A stretch of DNA of 64,000 nt, from NCBI GenBank assembly GCA_021325555.1, contig JAJPGY010000037.1:62001-126000 (forward strand), read 5' to 3'. Made by a program: the position numbers and the translations under genes. Source of the stretch: Pseudomonadota bacterium (lineage in GTDB: Bacteria; Cyanobacteriota; Vampirovibrionia; Obscuribacterales; Obscuribacteraceae). Positions 43,033 to 50,944 of the stretch are shown here, piece after piece; the first letter of the stretch is position 1, and each line of letters starts with the position of its first letter. Below the pieces are notes generated by a model that was not told the origin of the DNA, searched no databases, and worked only from the letters and a program-made list of their open reading frames with translations.

Positions 43033-44073
43033 TCAAAACGTCTCGAGGAAGCGCAGGTCCGACGAGAAAAAGTGGCGGATGTCGTTGACCCCGTATTTGA
43101 GCATGGCCAGGCGATCGATGCCCATGCCGAAGGCGAAGCCGCTCCACTCCTCCGGATCGATGCCCACCGCCTCCAGCACGTTGGGATCGACCATCCCGCA
43201 ACCGAGAAGCTCGAGCCACCCGCGGTGGCCGCAGGTGCGGCAGCCTTCACCCAGACAAAACGGGCACTGGCTGTCGAGCTCGGCGCTCGGCTCGGTAAAG
43301 GGAAAGAAATCCGGCCGGAAACGGGTCTTGAGCGGCCTGCCGAAAAAGAGGCGGATGAACTCGTTGAGCGTCCCCTTGAGCTGCCCGAAGGTAACGTCAC
43401 GATCGATGAGCAGGCCTTCCGCCTGGTGGAAAAGCGGGAACTTGCGCGCGTTTATCTCCTCGTTGCGGTAGACGCGGCCCGGCGAGATGATCCTGAGCGG
43501 CGGCTTGCGCTTCTCCATGACCCGCACCTGCACGGTCGAGGTCTGGCTTCTCAAGAGCACCGAGCGCCCGACGTCGGTGTAGAACGTGTCCTGGGAGTCG
43601 CGCGCCGGGTGGTGCTCCGGGGTGTTCAGGGCGTCGAAGTTGTAGTACTCGGTTTCCACCTCCGGGCCTTCGGCCAGCGAAAAGCCCATGCCGAAAAATA
43701 TCTGCACGATCTGCTCGCTGACCAGGGTCAGCGGGTGGATGTGCCCGAGCTGGTGCCCGACGCCGGGCAGGGTGACATCGATCTTCTGCCCGGACAGCTT
43801 GCTTGCAAGCTCGCTCCTGTAGATGGCCTCCTTGCGGGCGGCAAGCTCGGATGCGATCCGCTCCTTCACCCGGTTGGCCAGCTCGCCGACCGCCGGACGC
43901 TCGTCTTTGGACAGAAGCCCCAGCCCGCGCAAAACGACCGTAAGCGCCCCCTTCTGCCCGAGGTAATTGACCCGCAGCTCCTCGAGCCCGGCGCTGGTCG
44001 CCGCCTGCTTGACCTCGTCGAGCGCCTCGCGCTCGATCTGCTCCAGTTTCTCCTTCAGCTCGCTGACGCTCAC
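43033..44073 (-). CDS. pheS: Phenylalanyl-tRNA synthetase, alpha subunit
   Basis: Catalytic alpha subunit; 346 residues, normal length. N-terminal coiled coil (about 1-90), then the class II core with motif 2 RVYRNEEINARKFPLFHQAEG and motif 3 GFAFGMGIDRLAMLKYG. A cluster of cysteines (CPFCLGEGCRTCGHRG) sits inside the core as in many bacterial PheS. GTG start with GAGGATCC just upstream. First gene of pheST. Divergent from a Nudix gene; the 173-base gap contains AT-rich patches such as GGGATAAAATGG that could be promoter elements. Confidence 0.95.
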   Translation of the reverse strand: MSVSELKEKLEQIEREALDEVKQAATSAGLEELRVNYLGQKGALTVVLRGLGLLSKDERPAVGELANRVKERIASELAARKEAIYRSELASKLSGQKIDVTLPGVGHQLGHIHPLTLVSEQIVQIFFGMGFSLAEGPEVETEYYNFDALNTPEHHPARDSQDTFYTDVGRSVLLRSQTSTVQVRVMEKRKPPLRIISPGRVYRNEEINARKFPLFHQAEGLLIDRDVTFGQLKGTLNEFIRLFFGRPLKTRFRPDFFPFTEPSAELDSQCPFCLGEGCRTCGHRGWLELLGCGMVDPNVLEAVGIDPEEWSGFAFGMGIDRLAMLKYGVNDIRHFFSSDLRFLETF

Positions 44074-44246
44074 GGATCCTCGCCCGGGCTATTTAAAGCA
44101 CTTATTTACAGTAGCAGATAAGGCGCCCATTTTATCCCTTGGGCGGTTGCCAGTGGAATTGCCCGCGTTCCGCCCGTCAACGCCGTTGCCAATGGCCAAG
44201 GCGCCGCCTTAGAATTCTAGGGGTTGACCCCGATTCCCGGAGGAAT

Positions 44247-44723
44247 GTGCGCAAACCTCGCTCCAAGAAAAGATCCGGCTACACGATACCGACCACGCGG
44301 GTCTCGGTCATCGTGATCACCGACGACCAGAAGATACTGCTCGTGCGGCACCGCAAGGGCAACCGGCTCTACTGGGTGCTTCCCGGCGGGCGGCTGGAAT
44401 ACGGCGAGACTTTTCACGAGTGCGCGGTCAGGGAGTTGAAGGAGGAGACCGGGCTGGATGTGGAGATCGAGAAATTCCTCTTTCTATCGGAGGCGATCGC
44501 CCCCGACCGCTCGCGGCACATTGTCAACATCTACGTCAAGGGGCGCATCACCGGCGGCACCATGCGGGCGGGCAACGAGCCGGTGCTGGCCGGGGTCGAC
44601 CTCATCCCGCTAGCCGAGCTGGAGCGGACCACGTTGTTCCCGCCCGTCGGCAGGAAGATTCTCGAGTGCGTCCCCGGCGGCTTTGCCGGAGGCGTTCAGT
44701 ACCTCGGCAATCTCTGGGTCTAG
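44247..44723 (+). CDS. Nudix hydrolase
   Basis: A 158-residue hydrolase of nucleoside diphosphates linked to another group. The Nudix box is complete: GGRLEYGETFHECAVRELKEETG (key residues G, E, RE, EE and G in place), with the strand TRVSVIVITDDQKILLVRH before it. The basic N-terminus (RKPRSKKRSGY) is a little longer than usual. The GTG at 44247 follows CGGAGGAAT; longer upstream frames look non-coding. Substrate cannot be inferred. It is followed 58 bases later by a small basic protein gene. Confidence 0.85.
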   Translation: MRKPRSKKRSGYTIPTTRVSVIVITDDQKILLVRHRKGNRLYWVLPGGRLEYGETFHECAVRELKEETGLDVEIEKFLFLSEAIAPDRSRHIVNIYVKGRITGGTMRAGNEPVLAGVDLIPLAELERTTLFPPVGRKILECVPGGFAGGVQYLGNLWV

Positions 44724-44781
44724 CCGGCGCAGGCGCGGGCAGCGGTAAACTTAGACAAAACACACAGTCGGAGGCTGGAAA

Positions 44782-44919
44782 ATGGCACAGCAAAAAGGAG
44801 CAAAGCGGGCGGTCAAGGTTGCCAACCGCAAGCGCAAACAGACCACCCGGGCCAGACAGGCCGAGGCCAAGCGATTGGCCCGCAAGGCGAGCCAGCCCAA
44901 AGAGGAGAAATCCGAGTAG
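44782..44919 (+). CDS. Small highly basic protein, 45 residues
   Basis: The product has about 13-14 Lys/Arg in its first 36 residues (stretches such as KVANRKRKQTTRARQ and AKRLARKASQ) and a short acidic end (KEEKSE). GGAGG lies 7 bases before the ATG, an ideal distance. It reads like a nucleic-acid-binding or ribosome-associated peptide; no named family is recognised. It is downstream of the Nudix gene on the same strand and converges on obgE. Confidence 0.65.
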   Translation: MAQQKGAKRAVKVANRKRKQTTRARQAEAKRLARKASQPKEEKSE

Positions 44920-44948
44920 CCTCCGGCCGGCGCTGCTGCCGGACTGCC

Positions 44949-46262
44949 TCAGTACCACTCCTCGCCGAACGAGAAGGTGACCCCGCCCATCACCACCTCG
45001 CTGCCCGGCTGCGCGCCCTGGGCGACGAGGGCCTCGATCACCCCCATCGCCCGCAGCACCTGATGAAGGTGGTGCAGCGACTCGGGGTCGCGCAGGTCGG
45101 TGACCCGCACCAGCCGGCTCACCCGGTCGCCGACCACGGCGAAGGTTTTCTTGCGCCGCTCGATCGACCAGGCGTCCCCGGGGTGCTGGCGGGCCTTGAG
45201 ATCCGGCCCGACCGCGTAGATGGCCGGCGCCTGATGCAGGCGGCTCAGGTTCTCGAGGATAGCCTTCCTGAGCTCCGCTATTCCCTGGCGGGTGGCGCAG
45301 GAGATGAGGAGCGGTCCGGCTGTCGCGCCGGCCCGGCCTGCCGGCGCCGCCGACCGATAATCTGCCCGCACCCTGCCCAACACTTGCTCCTGCTCCTCCC
45401 CGGACAGGAGATCGGCCTTGTTGAGCACGAGGATCTGCGGCAGGGCGACCAGCCGCTCGCTGTAAAGGGCCAGCTCCTCGTTTATGGTGGCGATGCACCC
45501 CTCCACGTCCTCGGCGCTGATGTCCACCAGGTGGACGAGCAGGCGCGTCCTTTCCACGTGGCGCAGGAACTTGTGCCCCAGCCCGACCCCGTGCGAGGCG
45601 CCCTTGATAAGCCCCGGCAGGTCGGCCATTACGTAGCCGTCCCCATCGGGCCTGCTCACCACGCCCAGGTTGGGCTCCAGGGTGGAGAAGGGGTAGCTGG
45701 CGATCTTGGGTTGGGCGGCGGTGAGGATGGAGAGCAGCGACGATTTGCCGGCGTTGGGCAGCCCGACGAGCCCCACGTCGGCGAGGAGCTTGAGCTCCAG
45801 GTCCAGCACCCGCTCGATCCCTGGCTGCCCCGGCTCGCAGAAGTGGGGGGCCCGGCGTGTCGGGGTGGCCAGCCGGGCGTTGCCGCGCCCGCCCCGGCCG
45901 CCCTCGGCCACCAGCACCTTCTGGTCCGGCTCGACCAGGTCGGCCACGATGGCGCCCGTCTCGGCGTCCTTGACCACGGTGCCCACCGGCACCTTGATCA
46001 CCAGGCTCTCCCCTGCCCGCCCGCTCATGCGCTTGGGCCCGCCGCGGGCGCCGGGCGGCGCCTCGAAATGGGCCCGGTAGCGAAAATCGAGGAGCGTGGA
46101 CATCTCCTTGCTGGCCTGCAGATAGACGCCGCCGCCGGCGCCGCCGTCCCCGCCGGCCGGACCGCCTAATGGCTCATATTTCTCCCGCCGCCAGGCGACG
46201 ATGCCGTTGCCGCCGTCGCCGGAGCGGACATTGATTCGCACCTGATCTACAAACTGGCCCAT
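44949..46262 (-). CDS. obgE: Obg-family GTPase (CgtA)
   Basis: Ribosome-assembly GTPase linked to stringent response and growth control. The 437 residues show the glycine-rich Obg fold (about 1-160, SGDGGNGIVAWRREKYEP and GGDGGAGGGVYL), a G domain with P-loop GLPNAGKSS, switch motif DLPGL and NKAD, and a C-terminal OCT domain (about 360-437) ending EEWY. The ATG at 46262 gives the conserved start; the frame stays open far upstream by chance because GC-rich DNA has few stops. No ribosome site is visible. A perfect 12-bp inverted repeat lies 25-55 bases upstream. Confidence 0.94.
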   Translation of the reverse strand: MGQFVDQVRINVRSGDGGNGIVAWRREKYEPLGGPAGGDGGAGGGVYLQASKEMSTLLDFRYRAHFEAPPGARGGPKRMSGRAGESLVIKVPVGTVVKDAETGAIVADLVEPDQKVLVAEGGRGGRGNARLATPTRRAPHFCEPGQPGIERVLDLELKLLADVGLVGLPNAGKSSLLSILTAAQPKIASYPFSTLEPNLGVVSRPDGDGYVMADLPGLIKGASHGVGLGHKFLRHVERTRLLVHLVDISAEDVEGCIATINEELALYSERLVALPQILVLNKADLLSGEEQEQVLGRVRADYRSAAPAGRAGATAGPLLISCATRQGIAELRKAILENLSRLHQAPAIYAVGPDLKARQHPGDAWSIERRKKTFAVVGDRVSRLVRVTDLRDPESLHHLHQVLRAMGVIEALVAQGAQPGSEVVMGGVTFSFGEEWY

Positions 46263-46287
46263 AGAAAGAATTGAACATGTAGAGATC

Positions 46288-46317
46288 AAATAAAGATCTG
46301 TATTTAGATCTTTATTT
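46288..46317. repeat. Perfect 12-bp inverted repeat in the obgE/PC4 divergent promoter region
   Basis: Arms AAATAAAGATCT (46288-46299) and AGATCTTTATTT (46306-46317) with a 6-base spacer GTATTT. It is AT-rich in a GC-rich genome and lies between two divergent starts, so it may be an operator for both genes or a stem-loop in the obgE leader. Nearby TATACT at 46333-46338 could be the -10 box toward the PC4-like gene. Confidence 0.7.
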
Positions 46318-46404
46318 AACAGTAATTCTCTATATACTGGTTTTAGTTGTCCGGTCCGGCCCGAAGGTGACCGCCGGGCAGGCGGATAGAGGGAGGGAGT
46401 TTCC

Positions 46405-46617
46405 TTGGAAGAGCGAATTACCGTACACGAGAAGGCGCGGGGCGAGACTATAAACGTGTACATCGGCGAGTACCGCGGCACCAAATACCTGCACATCCGG
46501 GAGTGGTACCTGGACAAAGACCAGGAGGAGAAGCCCACGAAAAAGGGCGTCGCCATTCCGGTGGAGAAGATAGAGGCCCTGCGCGAGGCCCTCGACAGGC
46601 TGGTGCCGAAAGCCTGA
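46405..46617 (+). CDS. PC4/YdbC-like single-strand DNA-binding protein
   Basis: A 70-residue protein matching the PC4 (p15) ssDNA-binding fold found in transcription coactivator PC4 and bacterial YdbC. Seen: strands INVYIGEYRGTKYLHIREWY, loop KPTKKGVAIP, and the C-terminal helix VEKIEALREALDRL that forms the dimer. TTG start with GGAGGGAG about 5 bases upstream, no ATG alternative. The next gene starts 9 bases after its stop. Roles in transcription or repair are inferred from the family. Confidence 0.8.
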   Translation: MEERITVHEKARGETINVYIGEYRGTKYLHIREWYLDKDQEEKPTKKGVAIPVEKIEALREALDRLVPKA

Positions 46618-46625
46618 CGGACAGG

Positions 46626-47510
46626 GTGCTGGCCAGTTTTTGCCTGCCCCGGGGAATCTGCCGCGGGCGCGGCAGCCTGATGGTTTCCGCCCTGGCCGTC
46701 TTTGCCGCCGCGGGCCCGGCCAGCGCGGAGATCTTTGTGTCGGCCGACAGCCCGAAGCAGGGGCAGACCGTCGAGATATATGTCAGCCCGAAAGCAGCCG
46801 GTGAGGCGCCCGCGCCCGGCTCGCCGGCCGTTGTCTTCAACGGGCGCGCCTACCAGACATTCCCGGTGGCCGAGCCGGACGGGGCGCACCGCCACCGGCT
46901 GCTCGTCTCCATCCCCGCCGATCTCCGGCCGGGCACCTATGCAATCCGCTGCGGACAGGAGGAGAAGACGCTGCGCGTGCTGTCCGGGCGGTTCCCGGTG
47001 CAGAGGATCAGGCTGCCTGCGGGCAAGGACAATTTCGTCGCCTCGCCCGGCGAGGTGGATGCCGTCGACAAGGCCAAAGCCACCGTCAGCGACAGCCGGC
47101 TGTGGAAGCGCAGCTTTGCCGCCCCGGTCTCGGCGCGCATCTCCACGGTCTTCGGCGTGCGGCGGGTGGTCAACGGCCACCTGCTTGCCGATTACTTTCA
47201 CTCCGGGATCGACTTTGCCGCCCCGGCCGGCGCCCCGGTGAGGGCCTGCGCGCCCGGCCGGGTTATCCTGGCCGCTCAGGACTTCAAGCTGCACGGCAAG
47301 ACCGTGGCCATCGACCACGGTCAGGGGGTGGTCTCCTTTTACATCCACCTGCAGAAGCTCTTCGTGAAGGCCGGCGACACGGTGAGCGCCGGCCAGCTAA
47401 TCGGGCGGGTCGGGCAGACCGGCCGGGCCAACGGCCCGCACCTGCACTTCAGCATCTATGTCAACCAGGTGGCTACCAATCCCCTTGACTGGTTCAAGCA
47501 GGAATTCTAG
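46626..47510 (+). CDS. Secreted M23-family (LytM) metallopeptidase
   Basis: Peptidoglycan endopeptidase or LytM-like amidase activator of 294 residues. A signal peptide (core MVSALAVFAAAGPASAE) is followed by a beta-rich N-terminal domain (about 40-160) and a C-terminal M23 domain. The zinc ligands are intact: HSGIDFAAPAGAPV and GPHLHFSIY, with the first His in ADYFHSG. It therefore looks catalytic. GTG at 46626, 9 bases after the PC4-like gene, is chosen; an in-frame ATG at 46680 would shorten the signal peptide and is possible. Likely cotranscribed with the PC4-like gene. Confidence 0.88.
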   Translation: MLASFCLPRGICRGRGSLMVSALAVFAAAGPASAEIFVSADSPKQGQTVEIYVSPKAAGEAPAPGSPAVVFNGRAYQTFPVAEPDGAHRHRLLVSIPADLRPGTYAIRCGQEEKTLRVLSGRFPVQRIRLPAGKDNFVASPGEVDAVDKAKATVSDSRLWKRSFAAPVSARISTVFGVRRVVNGHLLADYFHSGIDFAAPAGAPVRACAPGRVILAAQDFKLHGKTVAIDHGQGVVSFYIHLQKLFVKAGDTVSAGQLIGRVGQTGRANGPHLHFSIYVNQVATNPLDWFKQEF

Positions 47511-47587
47511 CGACCCGCCGGGCGCGGAGCCCCGGGCGCACTATACTTATCTTTAGGTGACCGCATGCAAGGAAGCACGGTGGGGAA

Positions 47588-48319
47588 GTGAGCCAGGAGT
47601 CAGGGCGTGCCTTCGGCAGGAAAGCGTGTGGGGCGGGGCTTGTCCTCTCCTTCTTGCTTTTGGCGGCGCCGCCGGGCGGTCTGACCAGGCAGAAGCCCGG
47701 ACACCAGGAGCTGTCGGCGGCCGGCCGGAGCGAGAAAGCGATGCTCGGCGGCGCCGGGATGAGCCGTGCCGCCGGCCAGGGGTCCGGCGATTCCCCGGAG
47801 GTGCCCGATCCGCGAACCGCCCTGCCGCCACCGCAGGTGGAGATGGACGTGGTCAACATCCTGGCCGATTTCCCGCGCGAGGAGAGGCCTTACGTGCAAA
47901 AGATCGTGCACACGGTGAAGGACCTGCAGCAGCTCAACAAGCAGTGCACGAAGAAGGCGGCCGTCTTTGCGCAGAAGGGGCTGCCCAGGTCATCGGGGCG
48001 TGACCAGGTGGATCTGGCGAACCTCTCCGAGCTCAATCAGGGATACCTGCGATACTTCGACCCGCTGCGGGCGTATCTGCGGGTGGCCTACAAGCAGCTC
48101 TACGCGCTCAAACCGCCGCCGCGCTTTGAAAAGGCGCACAAATACTGGCTGGCCTATCTCGCCTACGCCCTGGAGAACCTGGACCAGCAGCGCTCCGGTG
48201 ACCGCAGCCCCGCATCCCGGCCCAGCCATTCGCCGGTGGAGGTGACGCAGTACCGAGCCTGGTCCTGCCGGCTTTTCAAAGAGAACGGGCTCGATCTCGC
48301 GCCCTATATTGTCAATTGA
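47588..48319 (+). CDS. Exported protein of unknown function
   Basis: A 243-residue protein with a signal peptide or lipid-free anchor (LVLSFLLLAAPPGG, about 18-31), a disordered Gly/Ser-rich region to about 75, then a mostly helical domain (VNILADFPREERPYVQKIVH to the end) with repeated aromatic pairs (YLRYFDPLRAYLRVAYKQLY). No family recognised. GTG start after GGGGAA. It follows the M23 peptidase on the same strand (77-base gap), so a cell-envelope role is plausible but unproven. Confidence 0.55.
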   Translation: MSQESGRAFGRKACGAGLVLSFLLLAAPPGGLTRQKPGHQELSAAGRSEKAMLGGAGMSRAAGQGSGDSPEVPDPRTALPPPQVEMDVVNILADFPREERPYVQKIVHTVKDLQQLNKQCTKKAAVFAQKGLPRSSGRDQVDLANLSELNQGYLRYFDPLRAYLRVAYKQLYALKPPPRFEKAHKYWLAYLAYALENLDQQRSGDRSPASRPSHSPVEVTQYRAWSCRLFKENGLDLAPYIVN

Positions 48320-48356
48320 TGGCTGCGCTCACCCCGTGCAGCCAAGGATATAGATT

Positions 48357-48385
48357 TAGAGCGGCCCCTTGTGGGGGCCGCTCTT
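48357..48385. terminator. Bidirectional hairpin terminator between convergent genes
   Basis: A perfect 11-12 bp stem: AGAGCGGCCCC, loop about 4-5 bases, GGGGCCGCTCT. It lies between the convergent exported-protein gene and sepF. The T-tracts are short, so strength is uncertain. Confidence 0.6.
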
Positions 48386-48504
48386 CGCCGCTCGGGCAAA
48401 CTGGCGCCCCATTCCTTTCGTCCTCCTTGCCTGGTGCCCGGAGGTGCGGAGCCGAGAAGCAAAGCGTGGGATTCCGCAGAGGAATCCGGGGCGAAGCGCT
48501 CAAT

Positions 48505-49011
48505 TTATGTGGTTGCGGTCTTGCTCCAGAAGGCTTCCTTGATCGCCTTGGAGGAGTTCGACTCGGAGCTGATCAGCACCGTGGCCGGTGCGAACAGGAA
48601 GACGCCGTCGCCTATCTTTTGCTGGTGCCCGTCGATGGCGTAGGTCGCCCCCGAGAGGAAATCGACCACCCGCTGCGATTGCTCGTTGTCCAGAAGATGC
48701 AAATTGAGCAGCACGGATTTGCGAGCGCGCAGGTGCTCGACAATCTCTGTCACCTCGTCGAACGCCCGCGGTTCGATGACCAGCACCTCGCTCGACGGGG
48801 CGGCGTTGGGGTGATCGACGACCTTCGAGCCGCCGGACGTGATCGGATGGCGCACCGACTTCATCGGGTCGACCGGCGCTTGATCGGGAGCCAGCTGCCC
48901 ATTGGTGGCGTAGACGGTGTCACCGGTTTCAAACAGATCCTCGAAGTCCTCCTGATCGTAATTGTCTGCTGGCCCGAACCAGAAGCTCTTGAACTTTTGA
49001 ACGATGCTCAC
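48505..49011 (-). CDS. sepF: Cell division protein SepF
   Basis: FtsZ-binding, membrane-bound protein that anchors and shapes the division ring in bacteria without FtsA, or in parallel to it. The 168 residues show an N-terminal amphipathic segment (MSIVQKFKSFWFG), an acidic linker, and the conserved core (about 73-155): VIEPRAFDEVTEIVEHL, LLNLHLLDNEQSQRVVDFLSG, and GDGVFLFAPATV. GTG start with AAGGAGG 6 bases upstream. It follows yggS with an 82-base gap, the arrangement known from Firmicutes, Actinobacteria and Cyanobacteria. Confidence 0.94.
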   Translation of the reverse strand: MSIVQKFKSFWFGPADNYDQEDFEDLFETGDTVYATNGQLAPDQAPVDPMKSVRHPITSGGSKVVDHPNAAPSSEVLVIEPRAFDEVTEIVEHLRARKSVLLNLHLLDNEQSQRVVDFLSGATYAIDGHQQKIGDGVFLFAPATVLISSESNSSKAIKEAFWSKTATT

Positions 49012-49093
49012 TACCTTCCTCCTTACCTACCTTGCCTGGAACCTTACCTGTTACCTTTTACAACACAACCCGGGAAAAACTTTTGAAACTGCC

Positions 49094-49753
49094 TCAGCGG
49101 GCGAAAACCGCTCGCCCGAGCCGCACCATCGTGGCACCGCAGCTGATGGCTTCCCGCCAGTCCTGGCTCATGCCCATGGAAAGCTCGGGAAGCTTGATGG
49201 CGAACTCCTGCTCGAGCTCATCGCGCAGGTCTCTCAGCCCGCTGAAGCAACGCCGCCAGACCCCGGGATCCTGGCCGAGCGGCGTGATGGTCATCAGCCC
49301 CTCCACCTTGATCCCCGGCAGGGCTAGGATGTCGGGCAGACTGGCCCGCAGGCTCGCCGGATCGAAACCGGACTTGGCCGGGTCGGGCAGGATCTTCACC
49401 TGCAGGAGCAGCGGCTGGACCATGCCGTGCCTGCGGCAGCAGCTGGAGATCTCCTCAGCCAGGCGCAGGGAGTCTACCGAGTGGATGAGCGCGAAGCGGC
49501 CGATCGCTTTTCTCACCTTGTTGGTCTGCAGGTGCCCGACCAGGTGCCAGTCCACTTTTCCGGCCAGCGTGCCGGCGAGGAGATCTTGCTTTTCCAGGGC
49601 ATCCTGAACCCGGTTCTCACCGAATGTGGTGACACCGCAGCGGAAGGCCTCCCGGATCTCTTCCGGACCGACGTTTTTGGTAACGGCTACGAGCCTCACC
49701 GGGCGGCTGCCTATGGTCTCTCGTATGCGGGCCAGGTTATCAGCCACACTCAT
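49094..49753 (-). CDS. YggS-family PLP homeostasis protein
   Basis: PLP-binding protein (PLPBP/YlmE) of 219 residues that buffers pyridoxal phosphate and amino/keto acid pools; no enzymatic activity is established for the family. The PLP lysine is in VAVTKNVGPEEI, FGENRVQDA follows, and the C-terminal barrel motif is SMGMSQDWREAISCGATMVRLG. AGAAAGGC precedes the ATG. A consensus TTGACA -35 lies upstream. First gene of the yggS-sepF unit. Confidence 0.94.
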   Translation of the reverse strand: MSVADNLARIRETIGSRPVRLVAVTKNVGPEEIREAFRCGVTTFGENRVQDALEKQDLLAGTLAGKVDWHLVGHLQTNKVRKAIGRFALIHSVDSLRLAEEISSCCRRHGMVQPLLLQVKILPDPAKSGFDPASLRASLPDILALPGIKVEGLMTITPLGQDPGVWRRCFSGLRDLRDELEQEFAIKLPELSMGMSQDWREAISCGATMVRLGRAVFAR

Positions 49754-49799
49754 GCCTTTCTAGCGTGCGAGGCGGAACGTGATCCGCGGATCAACAGCT

Positions 49800-49831
49800 A
49801 CTATAAGACCTGGAAACGGCTGATTTGTCAA
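49800..49831 (-). promoter_or_regulatory. Promoter of yggS-sepF
   Basis: On the minus strand -35 TTGACA (49831-49826) and -10 TTATAG/TATAGT (49806-49800), spacing 19-20 bases. The -35 is consensus; the long spacer makes the promoter suboptimal. It lies about 50 bases before the yggS start codon. Confidence 0.5.
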
Positions 49832-49994
49832 GCCTCGGGCGCCATTTTCTTTCACACCGCCGGTGGTTGCGCGCAGGCGATGGGAATATGCTGTAGTTGT
49901 ACGCGATGAGGGTCGAGCGGATATCTCTTTGATAGCGCAGGCGGTGGCATGCGCATCTGCGCAGGGGGCGGGGTGAGGCTGTCGGCGGCTCAGG

Positions 49995-50783
49995 TCAGCC
50001 GTCGCCGAAGGTGAATGTGATCTGGGCCAGCGCGTAGATGGCCGCCGTTTCGCTGCGGAGGATCCGCCCGCCCAGCGATACCAGCAATCCACCGGAGTCC
50101 GAGGCCAGCTCGATCTCCTGGTCGGCGAGCCCTCCTTCCGGGCCCACGAGCACGGACATGGACTTGAGCGGCTGCTCGGCGGCGGACAGCTGGCGCAGCA
50201 GGTGGGCAAGCAGGGGCGCCTCTCGCCGCTCGGCGCAAGCCACCGATACATGTTCGGCCGATTCCGGGGCCCACAGCTCGGAGTTGACGAAGCTGCTCAA
50301 GCTCATGGTCTGCCTTACCTCGGGGATGCTGGCCCGCTCGCACTGCTCGGCGGCCTCGCGCATGATCGCCTGCCAGCGTGTCAGCTTGCTGGTCTCGACC
50401 CCCGGGGACCGGCTTTGCGGCTTGACCACGCTGCGCGCGCTGACGATCGGCACCACCCGGGCGACGCCCAGCTCGGTCAGCTTTTGCAGCGCCCACTCGA
50501 ACCGCCCGCCGCGGAGCGGGGGCAGGGCCACGGTGACGGCCACGCGCGGGTCGTCCATGGCCTGGTGCTCGTCGATGATCCTGGCCTCAACGCCGGTGGC
50601 GGCCGGCTTGTCCAGGCAACAGCGGTACATGCCGCCCTGCCCGTCCAGGATTATTACCTGGTCGCCGCGCTTGAGCCTGAGCACGTTCCTGATCTGGTTT
50701 ATAACCGCCGGGTCGTAGATGCGCACCAGACCTTGCTGTCGGTCGATAAATTCAGGCGAAATAAAGAATCGCTGGCAGCGCAT
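49995..50783 (-). CDS. rsmE: 16S rRNA (uracil1498-N3)-methyltransferase RsmE
   Basis: SAM-dependent SPOUT-class enzyme that methylates U1498 of 16S rRNA. The 262 residues show the N-terminal PUA-like domain (RFFISPEFID, GDQVIILDGQGGMY) and the knotted C-terminal domain with VGPEGGLADQEIELA, LGGRILRSETAAIYALA. Full length. The start is divergent from accD; no good ribosome site. A 241-base gap follows before yggS on the same strand. Confidence 0.93.
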   Translation of the reverse strand: MRCQRFFISPEFIDRQQGLVRIYDPAVINQIRNVLRLKRGDQVIILDGQGGMYRCCLDKPAATGVEARIIDEHQAMDDPRVAVTVALPPLRGGRFEWALQKLTELGVARVVPIVSARSVVKPQSRSPGVETSKLTRWQAIMREAAEQCERASIPEVRQTMSLSSFVNSELWAPESAEHVSVACAERREAPLLAHLLRQLSAAEQPLKSMSVLVGPEGGLADQEIELASDSGGLLVSLGGRILRSETAAIYALAQITFTFGDG

Positions 50784-50803
50784 CGGGAGGGACTGGAGGG
50801 CGG

Positions 50804-50812
50804 TGATATAAT
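50804..50812 (+). promoter_or_regulatory. Extended -10 promoter upstream of accD
   Basis: TGATATAAT matches the extended -10 consensus TGnTATAAT exactly. No -35 is needed at such sites and none is seen. A start near 50819 would give accD a leader of about 126 bases. The site sits beside the rsmE start codon in the divergent region. Confidence 0.6.
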
Positions 50813-50944
50813 CTACATCCTGTGATTCTAGGTGATCTGCGTCACAGGTTCGCCCTTTACAAATCCCGGCCCCGTCAGCGCGGCTGCGAGGTCGGCACCA
50901 GGCGTCTGGGGTGGGCTATGCCCGCGGGCACAGGATGGGAAGTC

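Noticed and set aside
46263..47348. The obgE frame stays open far upstream, giving an apparent 799-residue protein
   Set aside because: The extra N-terminal part overlaps the PC4-like and M23 genes on the other strand and has no Obg features; the conserved Obg N-terminus begins at 46262.
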